The notes under the pieces: generated by a model
The model's input: the letters and a program-made list of their open reading frames with translations, nothing else
What the model was told of the DNA's origin: nothing
Databases searched by the model: none
Program-made: the position numbers and the translations under genes
Assembly: GCF_018636735.1 (NCBI RefSeq)
Contig: NZ_CP045200.1
Span: 1,922,001 to 1,986,000 of the forward strand
From: Erythrobacter sp. 3-20A1M
Lineage (GTDB): Bacteria > Pseudomonadota > Alphaproteobacteria > Sphingomonadales > Sphingomonadaceae
Length of the DNA stretch: 64,000 nucleotides
Reading direction: 5' to 3'
Part shown: piece by piece, positions 26,054-38,167 of the stretch
Layout of the letters: each line of letters opens with the position of its first letter
Numbering within the stretch: the stretch's first letter is position 1

Positions 26054-28792
26054 ATGTCCACCACATCGCGGGTCGCGGGCGTGCTGCTGCTGACCACTGC
26101 CTTGACGTGTCCGGCTCTTGCGCACGCGCAGACCGATCCGGCCACCACCAGCTCCGCCCCGCAGGCGGACATTCCGACCGATCAGGGCGACCAGCCCGAG
26201 CCTGTCCCGCAGGACGAGGAAGTCGAGGTTTCCGTACCCGGTCAGAGTAACGTTATCGTCGTGACCGGTCGCCGCGACCGCAACGTCATGCGCTCGTCGG
26301 ACCAGGTGGTCTCGATCCTTTCCAGTGCGGATATCGCGCGAACCGGCGAGGGCGACATCGCGGGCGCGCTCAGCCGCGTGACCGGCCTCAGCGTTGTCGG
26401 CAGCGGCTTCGTCTACGTCCGTGGCCTGGGCGATCGGTATTCGCTGGCCCTGCTCAACGGTTCGCCCCTGCCGAGCCCCGAGCCGCTCAAGCGCGTCGTC
26501 CCGCTCGATCTGTTCCCCACCGGGATCGTCGCGTCCTCCCTCGTGCAGAAGAGCTATTCGGCGAACTTTCCGGGAGAATTCGGCGGCGGCGTCATCAACC
26601 TGACGACCAAGGCTACACCCGACGAACCCTTCCTCACCATCGGCGGCGGCATATCGGGCGACACCTACACGACCGGCAATCTCGGCTATACCTATTACGG
26701 TAGCGACAGCGACTGGACCGGGTACGACAACGGCAACCGCAAGGTTCCGCCGGGCTTGCAGGACTATTTCGACCAAGGGCTGCTGTTCGGCACCGATCCG
26801 GTCGATTCCACCGCCATCGCGCGCCAGCTGATCACCTTCAAGAATACCGTCGTTCAGAAGATGAACGATACCCCGGTCAACGTCTCCGCCAGCCTGTCGG
26901 CGGGCAAGACTTTCCCGGTCGGGGCGATGGACCTCGGTGTGATCGCGGCTGCGGGATACAGCAATTCCTTCCTTACCCGTACGATCCGGCAGCAGCGTTC
27001 CTCGAGCGCGAACCTCGCCTCGATCGAAAGCGATTTCCTGAACGTCACGACCGATCAGAAGACGACGGTCAACGGCCTGCTCGGCTTCGGTCTGGAATTC
27101 GGCGACAGCCGCGTTCGCTGGACCAATCTCTATATTCACGACACCATCAAGAAGGCGGGCCTATCCCTCGGCCAGCGACCGGCCCAGCGCGGCGACACCG
27201 ATTTCCTGCGCCAGCGCACGGCATGGTACGAGCGTCAGCTGATCGACACCCAGCTGGTCGGCGAATTCCGCCTCTCGGAGATTTTCGGCCTCGAGGTTCG
27301 CGGCGGCTACGCTAACACGCAGCGCGAAGCGCCGGACGAGATCACCTTCGAATACGACCGTTCGAATGCCGAGGCCGATCCGTTCGGGCAGTATTTCGTT
27401 AACCGGTTGAACAACGGAAATGGCGGCGATGGCGAGATCGCCTTCTCCGACCTCAACGAGGATCTATATTCCGGCGGCCTCGACCTAACCTACAACCTCG
27501 CGCCGAGCGTCACCATCACGGCGGGCGGTGCTTATTCCGATACGAAGCGCCGCAGCTCGCGCCGCAATTTCCTGCTCCTCGCGCCCAACACCTTCCTTGG
27601 CGATGCGAACGTCATCAGCGGTATCGGGCTGCTGCGGCCCGATCTGCTGGTCGCGACACTGACAGATCCCGCCTTCGTCGATGCGAATAACGGGAACGGG
27701 CTGGAACTGATCGAGACCGATCCGGGGACGCCCGTCTTCGATGCGGAGCTGGAAATCGCGGCCGGTTACCTGAAGGGCAACTTCCTGTTCGGCGATACGA
27801 TCTCGCTCGACGCCGGCGTGCGCTACGAAGACGCGACGCAGACCACCACACCGGTCGAGACCTTCGTTTCGGTTCCGCCTTCGATCCCGCCGACGCAGCT
27901 CGATCGCAGTTATTGGTTGCCGGCCGCGACGTTGACCTTCGACCTAGACGGCGGCAAGCAAATCCGTCTCAATGCGTCGAAGACGATCGCCCGTCCGCAA
28001 TTCCGCGAACTGATCGCGCAGCCCTACTACGATCCGGAATCGAACCAGCCCTATCTCGGCAACCCGCTGCTGGTGGACAGCCAGCTCTACAATGCCGAGG
28101 CACGGTTCGAATGGTATTACGCGCCGGAGCAGCGATTGTCGGTGTCCGGTTTCTACAAGCGGATCGAGAACCCGATCGAGGCCTATGTCAGCTTCTTCGG
28201 CGGGGATTTCGTCGTCTCTTACGCCAATGCACCCAGTGCCGACCTGTACGGGGCCGAGCTGGAGCTGGTGAAGTATTTCGACCTCAGCGAGATGGGCGGA
28301 ATGCTCTCGACCCGGCGTGCGGTGGTGATCGGCAACTACACCTATACGCAGTCGAACATCTCGGTTGAGGCCGGAGATACGACCGCGATTTACGGTGCTG
28401 CGTCGAGCAATGCGACGGACTATTTCCGCGACGGCTCGCCGCTGACGGGCCAGTCCGATCACATCGTGAACTTCCAGCTCGGGCTAGAGGACGAGGACCG
28501 GCTGTCTCAGCAGACGATCCTGTTGTCCTATGCCAGCAACCGCGTGGTTGCGCGCGGGCTGAACGGCAGCACGCCCCAGCCCGACGTGATCGAGAAGCCG
28601 GGCCTGCAAGTCGATTTCGTATGGCGCGAAGGCTTCAGCGTGTTCGGCACCGAGCTGGAGGCGAAATTCGAGGCACGCAACATCTTCGGCACGGACCACG
28701 AAGAGTTCCAGAAGTCCGATGATGCACGGATAGAGTACAACTCTTGGGACGTGGGCACACGGCTTGCGTTGTCCCTGTCGGCCAAGTTCTGA
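26054..28792 (+). CDS. TonB-dependent receptor paired with lipoprotein
   Basis: A 912-residue outer-membrane receptor. The signal peptide ends in LAHAQ (about residue 26). An acidic linker leads to the TonB-box-like NVIVVTGRRDRNV and the plug, with VSILSSADIARTGEGDIAGALSRVTG and VYVRGLGDRYSLALLNG (each quoted in part). The barrel ends with a terminal phenylalanine (SLSAKF). GAGGGGA precedes ATG 26054. It follows the lipoprotein gene in the same direction, separated by a terminator-like hairpin. The plug type (VRGLGDRY) is the variety common in sphingomonads and caulobacters. The cargo is unknown; Pho-box-like sites nearby hint at a phosphorus source. Confidence 0.92.
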   Translation: MSTTSRVAGVLLLTTALTCPALAHAQTDPATTSSAPQADIPTDQGDQPEPVPQDEEVEVSVPGQSNVIVVTGRRDRNVMRSSDQVVSILSSADIARTGEGDIAGALSRVTGLSVVGSGFVYVRGLGDRYSLALLNGSPLPSPEPLKRVVPLDLFPTGIVASSLVQKSYSANFPGEFGGGVINLTTKATPDEPFLTIGGGISGDTYTTGNLGYTYYGSDSDWTGYDNGNRKVPPGLQDYFDQGLLFGTDPVDSTAIARQLITFKNTVVQKMNDTPVNVSASLSAGKTFPVGAMDLGVIAAAGYSNSFLTRTIRQQRSSSANLASIESDFLNVTTDQKTTVNGLLGFGLEFGDSRVRWTNLYIHDTIKKAGLSLGQRPAQRGDTDFLRQRTAWYERQLIDTQLVGEFRLSEIFGLEVRGGYANTQREAPDEITFEYDRSNAEADPFGQYFVNRLNNGNGGDGEIAFSDLNEDLYSGGLDLTYNLAPSVTITAGGAYSDTKRRSSRRNFLLLAPNTFLGDANVISGIGLLRPDLLVATLTDPAFVDANNGNGLELIETDPGTPVFDAELEIAAGYLKGNFLFGDTISLDAGVRYEDATQTTTPVETFVSVPPSIPPTQLDRSYWLPAATLTFDLDGGKQIRLNASKTIARPQFRELIAQPYYDPESNQPYLGNPLLVDSQLYNAEARFEWYYAPEQRLSVSGFYKRIENPIEAYVSFFGGDFVVSYANAPSADLYGAELELVKYFDLSEMGGMLSTRRAVVIGNYTYTQSNISVEAGDTTAIYGAASSNATDYFRDGSPLTGQSDHIVNFQLGLEDEDRLSQQTILLSYASNRVVARGLNGSTPQPDVIEKPGLQVDFVWREGFSVFGTELEAKFEARNIFGTDHEEFQKSDDARIEYNSWDVGTRLALSLSAKF

Positions 28793-28861
28793 AACCGGCG
28801 CATCGACCGGCGCCGGAGTGGGTTCTTTCCCCGCTCAGGCCCGGTCGATCGCGACGCCTGG

Positions 28862-29539
28862 CTAGCTGGCGTCGAAGACGTACCCGACCGAACGGATGGT
28901 GCGCAGCGGATCGCCCGCACCGGCTGCCTTAAGCGCCTTACGCAGCCGCCCGATCCAGACATCAACGGTGCGTTCGTCCAGCGGCTGTTCCTGCTTGCCC
29001 AGCCCCTCTATCAGCTCGCGCCGGGTCAGTACCCGGTCGGCGTTCTCGGCGAAGAAGCGCAGCAGGCGGAACTCGTTGGGCCGCAGCGCCAGTCGCGTGT
29101 CGTTCCAGCGGGCCATCATCGCGACCCGGTCGATGGTTAGCGGCCCGAGCTCCACGATCTCGTTGCCCGAGCGATGGGGCCGCGCCGATTGCAGGGCAAG
29201 GATTCGGTCCAGCACCCCGTTTCGGTCGAGCGGCCCGACCACGTAGTCGTCGGCCCCCGCAGCCAACGCCCTGCGCCGGTCGTTCTCGTCGTCCTGTTCC
29301 AGCACCATGGTGACGTGCGCGTCGCGCAGGCGCCGGTCGGCGCGGACCCGGCGGCACAGCTCCAGGCCGGACATGGTCGGCAGGACCCAGTCGATGAAGG
29401 CGAAGACGGGACCGTCGGCGAGCTGGCGCGGACCATCCCCGTCGAGCGGGGCGAAATGGAACCGCGCATCGTCGCTCTCGAAATCGTTCGCGACGGAGGC
29501 CAGCGGCCCGGTAACGAAGATATTGACGGTACGCATCAT
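28862..29539 (-). CDS. OmpR/PhoB-family regulator with atypical receiver
   Basis: A 225-residue response-regulator-like protein. The N-terminal half has a receiver fold with the likely phospho-site Asp in FIDWVLPTMSGLEL. However, the paired acidic residues normally near the N-terminus are absent (MRTVNIFVTGPLAS) and the conserved lysine is replaced: GADDYVVGPLDR has Gly where K-P is expected. The C-terminal winged helix is complete (LTIDRVAMMARWNDTRLALRPNEFRLL in part, ERTVDVWIGRLRKAL, IRSVGYVF). It may act without phosphorylation. No histidine kinase is adjacent. ATG 29539 follows GAGGGG. It converges on the TonB receptor gene, and a Pho-box-like repeat lies in its own promoter, suggesting autoregulation. 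Confidence 0.85.
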   Translation of the reverse strand: MMRTVNIFVTGPLASVANDFESDDARFHFAPLDGDGPRQLADGPVFAFIDWVLPTMSGLELCRRVRADRRLRDAHVTMVLEQDDENDRRRALAAGADDYVVGPLDRNGVLDRILALQSARPHRSGNEIVELGPLTIDRVAMMARWNDTRLALRPNEFRLLRFFAENADRVLTRRELIEGLGKQEQPLDERTVDVWIGRLRKALKAAGAGDPLRTIRSVGYVFDAS

Positions 29540-29575
29540 CCGGCCCCTCTGACGGCGATGGCGTATCGCCGCCCG

Positions 29576-29593
29576 GTGACAGGACCGTGACAA
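29576..29593 (-). promoter_or_regulatory. Pho-box-like direct repeat upstream of the PhoB-like gene
   Basis: Read on the minus strand, TTGTCACGGTCCTGTCAC contains two TGTCAC units exactly 11 bases apart, the hallmark of PhoB-family binding sites. It lies 37-54 bases upstream of the ATG at 29539, a suitable place for activation or autoregulation. The target may be the adjacent regulator itself or the genome's true PhoB. Confidence 0.6.
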
Positions 29594-29646
29594 AATCCGC
29601 TGCCTGAAGTGTTCGCGCCTGGCTGCACGGCGACAAGTTCGCTTGC

Positions 29647-29670
29647 ACATATAACGATATCTTTATATGT
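29647..29670. promoter_or_regulatory. 24-base palindrome, probable SahR-type operator
   Basis: ACATATAA at 29647-29654 and TTATATGT at 29663-29670 are perfect inverted arms around a central GATATC, so 22 of 24 positions are palindromic. The sequence resembles the ATATAAAGATATC-type motif described for SahR, the ArsR-family methionine-metabolism regulator of Proteobacteria (recalled, not searched). It ends 8 bases before ATG 29679, overlapping the expected start region, so it probably controls the whole regulator-metF-metH operon. Confidence 0.7.
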
Positions 29671-29678
29671 GCCGTTGA

Positions 29679-30671
29679 ATGCGGATCGAGGCCATCATGC
29701 GCGCGCTGGGCGATCTTACCCGATTGCGGACCATGCGACTGCTCGGCACGATGGAACTCGCGGTGGGCGAGCTGGCGCAGGTGCTGGGGCAGAGCCAGCC
29801 GCGCGTTTCGCGCCATGTGGCGATCCTGTGCGACAGCGGCCTGGCCGAAAGGCGGCGCGAGGGCAGTTGGGTGTTCCTGCGTGCGCGGCTTGCCGATAGC
29901 GGGGATTTCCCGCTCGGTTCCGCCGTGGCCCGCCTGCTCGCGACCGCCGAGCGCGAGGACGAGGCCTTTGCCGTGCAATGCGAAGAGGATCGCCGGCAAC
30001 TGGCCGCGATCCGCGCCGCGCGCGAGGATGCGGCGCAGACCTGGTTCGAAAGCTACGCCAAAGAGTGGGACGAGCTTCGCCGCCGGCACAGCGACGACGC
30101 GACGGTCGAGGCCGCGCTGGCCGACGCGCTCGCCGACGCACCGCTGGGCGAAGTGCTGGATATCGGTACCGGTACGGGCCGCATGGCCGAAATCTTCGCG
30201 CCCGAGGCAGAGCGGATGGTCGCGCTTGACAAGAGCCTCGAGATGCTGCGCGTCGCGCGCGCGAAGCTGCAGCATCTGCCCGCCGAAAGCGTCGAGCTGG
30301 TGCAGGGCGACTTCGCCGCACTGCCCTTTGCCGCGCGCAGTTTCGATACCGTCCTGCTGCATCAGGTGCTGCATTTCGCGCAGGAGCCGGAGGTCGCGCT
30401 GGCGGAAGCGGCGCGGGTTTTGCGCCCCGGCGGGCGGATCGCGATCGTCGATTTCGCCGCGCACGGTCAGGAGGACTTGCGCGAGCGGTTCCAGCACGCC
30501 CGGCTCGGCTTCACCGACCGCGTCGTGCGCGAGATGCTGAAGCAGGCCGGGTTCCAGCCCGCCGAACCGATGGCGCTGGAAGACGGCGCGCTGGTGGTGA
30601 AGATCTGGCTCGGCACCCGCCGGGGCGGGCCGGTCGCCGCGCCGCATGACAGGAAGGTAGCCACACGATGA
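29679..30671 (+). CDS. ArsR-type regulator fused to SAM-dependent methyltransferase (SahR-like)
   Basis: A 330-residue fusion. The N-terminal part (about residues 1-85) is an ArsR-type winged helix (MRALGDLTRLRTMRLL, SQPRVSRHVAILCDSGLAE). The rest is a class I methyltransferase domain with VLDIGTGTGRMAEIFAP as SAM/SAH site and LLHQVLHFAQEP. This architecture matches SahR-type regulators that sense S-adenosylhomocysteine and control methionine genes, which fits its position: its stop overlaps metF (ATGA). A large palindrome sits just upstream. The start may be ATG 29679 or, with a better GAGG ribosome site, ATG 29697. Whether the methyltransferase domain is catalytic or only a ligand sensor is not known. 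Confidence 0.86.
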   Translation: MRIEAIMRALGDLTRLRTMRLLGTMELAVGELAQVLGQSQPRVSRHVAILCDSGLAERRREGSWVFLRARLADSGDFPLGSAVARLLATAEREDEAFAVQCEEDRRQLAAIRAAREDAAQTWFESYAKEWDELRRRHSDDATVEAALADALADAPLGEVLDIGTGTGRMAEIFAPEAERMVALDKSLEMLRVARAKLQHLPAESVELVQGDFAALPFAARSFDTVLLHQVLHFAQEPEVALAEAARVLRPGGRIAIVDFAAHGQEDLRERFQHARLGFTDRVVREMLKQAGFQPAEPMALEDGALVVKIWLGTRRGGPVAAPHDRKVATR

Positions 30672-31606
30672 CCGCCCGCGCGCCAGCTCCGCTCGATCCC
30701 GTGCACGAAACCGATACGGCGCATGGCGATCCGCTGTTCTCCGGGCTGCCCGGCGATATCGAGGTGTCGTTCGAGTTCTTCCCGCCCAAGACCGAGAAAA
30801 TGGCGCAGACCTTGTGGGAAAGCGTCGAGACGCTGGCACCCCTCGGCCCGCGCTTCGTCTCGGTCACCTACGGCGCGGGCGGTTCCACGCGCGAGCGCAC
30901 GCACGAGCAGGTCGTGCGCCTCAACCGCGAGACCGGCATTCCCGCCGCCGCGCATCTCACCTGCGTGGAGGCGACGCGCGAGGAGGTGGACGAGGTCGCG
31001 CGCCATTACTGGGAAAGCGGCATCCGCCACATCGTGGCGCTGCGCGGCGATCCGCCCGACGGGGGAAGCAGATATACTCCCCATCCGGGTGGCTATGCCA
31101 ATGCGGCGGAGCTGATCGCGGGCCTGAAGGAAGTCGCCCCGTTCGAGATTTCGGTCGGTGCCTATCCCGAGGTTCACCCGGACTCCGCCGACGAGCAGGC
31201 CGATCTCGACAATCTGAAGCGCAAGTTCGATGCGGGGGCGACGCGCGCGATCACGCAGTTCTTCTTCGAACCCGACTGCTTCTTCCGCTTCCGCGACCGT
31301 GCCGCCGCGGCGGGTATCGACGGGGAAATCGTGCCCGGCATCATGCCAGTGATGAGCTTCGCCGCGGTCGAGCGCATGGCCGGGCTGTGCGGTACCGCGA
31401 TCCCCGGCTGGATGGCGGGCCTGTTCGACGGGCTGGACGAGCGTCCCGCTGCGCGCCAGCTGGTGTCCGCCACCATCGCCGCCGAACTGTGCCGCCGCCT
31501 GTATGCAGGGGGCGAGCGGCAATTCCATTTCTACACCCTCAACCGTGCCGAGCTGAGCTACGCGATCTGCCACATGCTCGGCCTGCGTCCGAAGGAAGCG
31601 GCATGA
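30668..31606 (+). CDS. metF: Methylenetetrahydrofolate reductase MetF
   Basis: A 312-residue flavoenzyme that reduces 5,10-methylene-tetrahydrofolate to 5-methyl-tetrahydrofolate, supplying the methyl group for methionine. Family marks are VSFEFFPPKTEKM, SVTYGAGGSTRERT, HIVALRGDPP, ITQFFFEPDCFF and HFYTLNRAEL, all intact. The N-terminus has about 30 extra residues before the conserved start of the barrel. It overlaps the SahR-like regulator and the metH N-terminal gene by 4 bases each (ATGA), so the three genes are translationally coupled. Cytoplasmic. Confidence 0.95.
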   Translation: MTARAPAPLDPVHETDTAHGDPLFSGLPGDIEVSFEFFPPKTEKMAQTLWESVETLAPLGPRFVSVTYGAGGSTRERTHEQVVRLNRETGIPAAAHLTCVEATREEVDEVARHYWESGIRHIVALRGDPPDGGSRYTPHPGGYANAAELIAGLKEVAPFEISVGAYPEVHPDSADEQADLDNLKRKFDAGATRAITQFFFEPDCFFRFRDRAAAAGIDGEIVPGIMPVMSFAAVERMAGLCGTAIPGWMAGLFDGLDERPAARQLVSATIAAELCRRLYAGGERQFHFYTLNRAELSYAICHMLGLRPKEAA

Positions 31607-32652
31607 CCACCGTTCGCGAGACCCTGCTGGCCGAAGCGGCCAAGGCGATCCTGATCAAGGACGGGCCATACGGCACCGCGATCCAGCGCGCGAAGCTGGG
31701 CGAGGAGGGGTATCGCGGCACCTACGACCTGAACCGCGACCAGAAGGGCAACAACGACCTCGTCAATCTGACGCAAGGTCAGCTGATCGCCGACATCTGT
31801 CGCAGCTACGTCGATGCCGGGGCGCGGGTGCTGGCGACCAACACCTTCAACGCGAACCGCATCAGCCAGGCCGATTACGGGGCGGAGCATCTGGTCGGCG
31901 ACATCAACCGCGCCGCCGCGCGGATCATCCGCGAGGTGTGCGACGAGGCAACGGCGAAGGACGGCCTGCCGCGCTTCGTCGCGGGCGCGGTCGGCCCGAC
32001 CAACAAGACCCTGTCGCTGAGCCCCGATGTCGAGGACCCCGGTTTTCGCGAAGTCGATTTCGACACGATGAAGTCGGTCTATCGCGAGCAGGCCGAGGCG
32101 CTGATCGAGGGCGGGGCGGACACGATCCTGATCGAGACCGTGTTCGACACGCTGAACTGCAAGGCGGCGATCATGGCGGTGAAGGAACTGGCGCGCGACC
32201 TGGGGCAGGACGTGCCGATGATGATCTCGCTGACCCTGACCGACCTGTCGGGGCGCAACCTGTCGGGCCATACGGTGGAGGCGTTCTGGAACGTCGTGCG
32301 CCATGCCGACCCCGTAACCATGGGGCTCAATTGCAGCTTCGGCGCGGACCAGTTGCGCCCCCATGTCCAGCTGCTCAGCCAGATCGCCGATACGCTCCTG
32401 ATGGCCTATCCGAACGCGGGCCTGCCAAACGAGCTGGGCGAATACGACGAGGAGCCGGAGACCACCGCCGCGCTGGTGCGCCAGTGGGCGGAAAACGGGC
32501 GCGCCAACATTCTTGGCGGGTGCTGCGGCAATACGCCCGAACACATCGCCGCGATCGCGAAAGCGGTCGAGGGTCTGGCGCCGCGTCAGGTCCCGGAGCG
32601 GCAGGACCGCATGCGCCTCGCCGGCCTTGAACCCTTCACGATCGCCGCCTGA
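31603..32652 (+). CDS. metH: Methionine synthase, homocysteine-binding half (split MetH)
   Basis: A 349-residue protein that corresponds to the first domain of cobalamin-dependent methionine synthase, a zinc barrel that binds and activates homocysteine. The zinc cysteines are in GLNCSFGAD and the paired [10 protein letters not shown] near the end. It begins with the usual [21 protein letters not shown] (quoted in part). In most bacteria this is fused to the folate and B12 domains; here it ends with TGA and the rest starts 13 bases later. The split is clean, with its own stop and a new start, and is known in Alphaproteobacteria, so it is not a frameshift. Confidence 0.92.
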   Translation: MTTVRETLLAEAAKAILIKDGPYGTAIQRAKLGEEGYRGTYDLNRDQKGNNDLVNLTQGQLIADICRSYVDAGARVLATNTFNANRISQADYGAEHLVGDINRAAARIIREVCDEATAKDGLPRFVAGAVGPTNKTLSLSPDVEDPGFREVDFDTMKSVYREQAEALIEGGADTILIETVFDTLNCKAAIMAVKELARDLGQDVPMMISLTLTDLSGRNLSGHTVEAFWNVVRHADPVTMGLNCSFGADQLRPHVQLLSQIADTLLMAYPNAGLPNELGEYDEEPETTAALVRQWAENGRANILGGCCGNTPEHIAAIAKAVEGLAPRQVPERQDRMRLAGLEPFTIAA

Positions 32653-32665
32653 CTTGCTGGATAGA

Positions 32666-35340
<2,675 letters not shown>

Positions 35341-35365
<25 letters not shown>

Positions 35366-36288
35366 GCGCGCTACCGGCGCATCGCCTGCCATGGCTCGGT
35401 GGGATCGGGCTGCTCGTACTTTACCTCGTCTTGTGGGCGATCGTCCCGGTCGATTTCGACCTGCTGCGCGCGCTGTGGTTCCTGCCCGGGATCGGCGTGC
35501 TCGGCGCGATCATCGCCAACACCTCGGGCACGGGCGGCGGCGTCGTCTTTGTCCCGGTCTTCAATGCCTTGCGCGACCAGGGGGTCATGGGGCTCGACCC
35601 GCTCCAGATCGTCGGCGTCTCGATGGGCATCCAGAGTTTCGGCATGACCATGGGGGCGCTGCGCTGGACCGACCGGTTGCTGCATCAGCCAGCCATCGCG
35701 CCGCAGGCTGTCGAAGCGGCGGTAAGGCCGCGCGATTACGCCACCGTGGTCGTCGCGACTCTCGCGTTTTCGCTGCCGACCATGCTGCTGGTCCAGCGCG
35801 CCGTGGCATTCGACCCGCATGTCGTTCTGATGGCGTACAAGGCGTTCTCGATCGCGCTCGGCCTGGCGCTGATCGCCAGCACCTGGACGGTCAACCGCGT
35901 CCGGGCGGAGCAGGGTCGGCTGCTGCCTGTCGATCTCGCGGTGGTGATGATGCTGGCGATACCGGGCGGGGCGCTGACCGCGCTTTTCTCCGTCGGTGTG
36001 GGAGAACTCGTCGCGCTCTATCTCTTTATCCGCCATTACCCCGTCCTGCTGTGCACCGGGGCGGCGTGCGTCATCTCCTCGGTCAGCGTGATCGCGGGCA
36101 GCCTCTGGCATATCGAGGCGGGCACCATGCAGTGGGAGGTCGTGTTGCTGGCCGGGCCGGGCGCGGCGCTGGGCGGCTTTCTCGCGCGTCCGATCGCGAT
36201 AAAGCTCGGCGCGAAGCGGCTCAAGACGCTCGACGGGACCTGGATCGTCTTGTCCGCCTGCTATCTCCTGTGGCTCAACATGCGTTGA
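35341..36288 (+). CDS. TauE/SafE family permease
   Basis: A 315-residue inner-membrane protein with about eight hydrophobic helices. The family pattern is clear in [20 protein letters not shown] and, in the second half, [16 protein letters not shown]. TauE/SafE proteins are proposed exporters of sulfite or sulfur-containing organic acids. ATG 35341 lies inside the end of metH, overlapping by 25 bases in another frame, so translation is probably coupled; an obvious ribosome site is lacking. Its place behind methionine genes and 12 kb from cysND fits a sulfur role, though the substrate is not shown. Confidence 0.83.
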
Positions 36289-36365
36289 GCCGCCGCGCCG
36301 GATTGACCGGACCGGCGGAATCGCGCAAGTGCCGGGCCACGTCGCCGGGAAGCGATTCCCGGCCG

Positions 36366-36563
36366 TGCCAGCGGGAGAGTTCGTGCAGGAAACTGCACGG
36401 CGCCGAAGGAGCAACCGCCCCGGAATCTCTCAGGCAAGCGGACCGCGGCACGGCAGACACTCTGGAAAGCGTCCGCTATGCCTGTCGGCGTGTCGGGCCA
36501 CCGAAGGGGGAAGCGCGGGCGAGAATCCGCGCGATGCTCTCAGGTTTCCTGACAGAGGGGGCA
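36366..36563 (+). ncRNA. Tandem glycine riboswitch (gcvT leader)
   Basis: Two consecutive aptamers with the glycine-riboswitch core lie between the TauE gene and gcvT. The first (about 36371-36470) contains GCGCCGAAGGAGCAA, then CCGGAATCTCTCAGGCAA and GGACCG, ending ACTCTGGAAAG. The second (about 36474-36562) contains CCACCGAAGGGGGAAGC and GCTCTCAGGTTTCCTGACAGAGG. Glycine binding normally switches on the downstream cleavage operon. The exact outer limits are approximate by a few bases. Confidence 0.93.
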
Positions 36564-36617
36564 GGTGCAGGCGCTTCATCCCGGAGCCGCCGCGCTGCCG
36601 TGTCGGGGACCCGCTGA

Positions 36618-37790
36618 ATGAGCGACGATAACAACACCGAAACGCTGCCGCTGGACGCCTGGCATCGCCGACAGGGCGCGCGCATGGTGCCCTTCGCCGG
36701 ATACCAGATGCCGATCCAGTATCAGGGGATCGTGGCCGAACACGAATGGACCCGCCAGCACGCGGGGCTGTTCGACGTCAGCCATATGGGCCAGCTGATG
36801 GTCACCGGCGAAAATGCCGCGTCCGCGCTGGAAGCGGTGTTGCCGGGCGATATCACCAGCCTGAAGCCGGGCCGCGTCCGCTACTCCCTGCTGATGGCGG
36901 AAGATGGCGGCGTGCTGGACGATCTGATGGTCACCAACGCCACGCCGTGGATTCCGGCGGAAGAAGACGAGGATGGCAACGTCGTGGTCGAGGGCCGATG
37001 GGGCGATCCCGCCTATTACGTCGTCGTCAACGGCGCGATGAAGTGGGACGACATCGCCTATCTGCGCGAACACCTGCCCGACGATGTCACGCTAACCCAC
37101 CTGGAAGACCAGGCGTTGATCGCGCTGCAAGGCCCCGCGGCCACCAACGCGCTGGGCCGGGCGATGCGCGGCGTGCCCGAAGAGCTCACCTTCATGCAGT
37201 CGATGACTTACGATTTCGGCGAACTGCCGCTGCGCATCTCGCGCTGCGGCTATACCGGCGAGGACGGGTTCGAGATTTCGGTGCCCGCCGAGCAGGCGGA
37301 AATTCTCGCCAATCGTCTTTGCGCGGAGATCGAGGTACGGCCCGCCGGGCTCGGCGCGCGGGACTCGCTGCGGCTGGAAGCGGGTCTTCCGCTCTACGGC
37401 CACGACCTGACGGCGGAGATCGACCCGGTCAGCGCCAATCTGACGTTCGCGCTGTCTAAGAAACGCCGCGAGAGCGGTGGCTGGATGGGCCACGCGCCGG
37501 TGATGAAGGCGCTCGACGGTGGTTCGGCACGCTTCCGCGTGGGCCTCACGCTCGACGGGCGCTTGCCCGCGCGCGAGGGCGCACCGATCTTCGCCGGCGA
37601 CGACCAGATCGGCGTCGTCACCAGCGGCGGCTTCTCGCCCACGCTCGGCCACCCGATCGCGATGGGCTATGTCGATGCTGCCCATGCCGATGAGGGGACA
37701 GGGCTGGAGGTCGAGGTGCGGAACAAGCGCCTGCCCGCGCGCGTCACCTCAATGCCTTTCGTCCCCCACAACTATTACCGAGGGAGCTGA
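36618..37790 (+). CDS. gcvT: Aminomethyltransferase, glycine cleavage T protein
   Basis: A 390-residue T protein of the glycine cleavage system. It transfers the methylene group from the H-protein arm to tetrahydrofolate, releasing ammonia. Typical motifs are [39 protein letters not shown] and [21 protein letters not shown] (quoted in part). The gene follows the glycine riboswitch and is the first of the operon gcvT-gcvH-gcvPA-gcvPB. An acidic insert ([19 protein letters not shown]) near residue 116 is longer than in the E. coli protein. Confidence 0.95.
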   Translation: MSDDNNTETLPLDAWHRRQGARMVPFAGYQMPIQYQGIVAEHEWTRQHAGLFDVSHMGQLMVTGENAASALEAVLPGDITSLKPGRVRYSLLMAEDGGVLDDLMVTNATPWIPAEEDEDGNVVVEGRWGDPAYYVVVNGAMKWDDIAYLREHLPDDVTLTHLEDQALIALQGPAATNALGRAMRGVPEELTFMQSMTYDFGELPLRISRCGYTGEDGFEISVPAEQAEILANRLCAEIEVRPAGLGARDSLRLEAGLPLYGHDLTAEIDPVSANLTFALSKKRRESGGWMGHAPVMKALDGGSARFRVGLTLDGRLPAREGAPIFAGDDQIGVVTSGGFSPTLGHPIAMGYVDAAHADEGTGLEVEVRNKRLPARVTSMPFVPHNYYRGS

Positions 37791-37795
37791 TTTCG

Positions 37796-38167
37796 ATGGC
37801 CCGTTATTTCACCGACGAACACGAATGGATCGACGTCGATGGCGACACCGCCACGGTCGGCATCACCGATTATGCGCAAAGTCAGCTCGGCGACATCGTG
37901 TTCGTCGAACTGCCCGACAGCGGCGCGGAACTGACCAAGGGCAAGGACGCCGCGGTGGTCGAGAGCGTCAAGGCGGCGAGCGACGTCTACGCCCCGATCA
38001 GCGGCGAAGTGACCGAGGCGAACGGTGCGCTCGACGATGACCCCTCGCTGGTCAATTCGAGCCCCGAGGAAGCGGGCTGGTTCTTCAAGCTTTCGATCGC
38101 CGACAAGGGCGAGCTCGACGGTCTGATGGACGAGACCGCCTACAAGAGCTTCTGCGACGGGCTGTGA
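37796..38167 (+). CDS. gcvH: Glycine cleavage H protein
   Basis: A 123-residue lipoyl carrier that shuttles the aminomethyl group among P, T and L proteins. The lipoylated lysine is in [16 protein letters not shown]. The start [20 protein letters not shown] is typical of the family. It begins 5 bases after gcvT and is followed by a hairpin-rich gap before gcvPA. Cytoplasmic. Confidence 0.96.
   Translation: MARYFTDEHEWIDVDGDTATVGITDYAQSQLGDIVFVELPDSGAELTKGKDAAVVESVKAASDVYAPISGEVTEANGALDDDPSLVNSSPEEAGWFFKLSIADKGELDGLMDETAYKSFCDGL

Noticed and set aside
24184-26172. Minus-strand open frame of 662 codons opposite the lipoprotein gene
   Set aside because: The plus strand encodes a lipoprotein with signal, lipobox and ribosome site. 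The antisense product is Arg/Gly/Val-rich without recognisable motifs.
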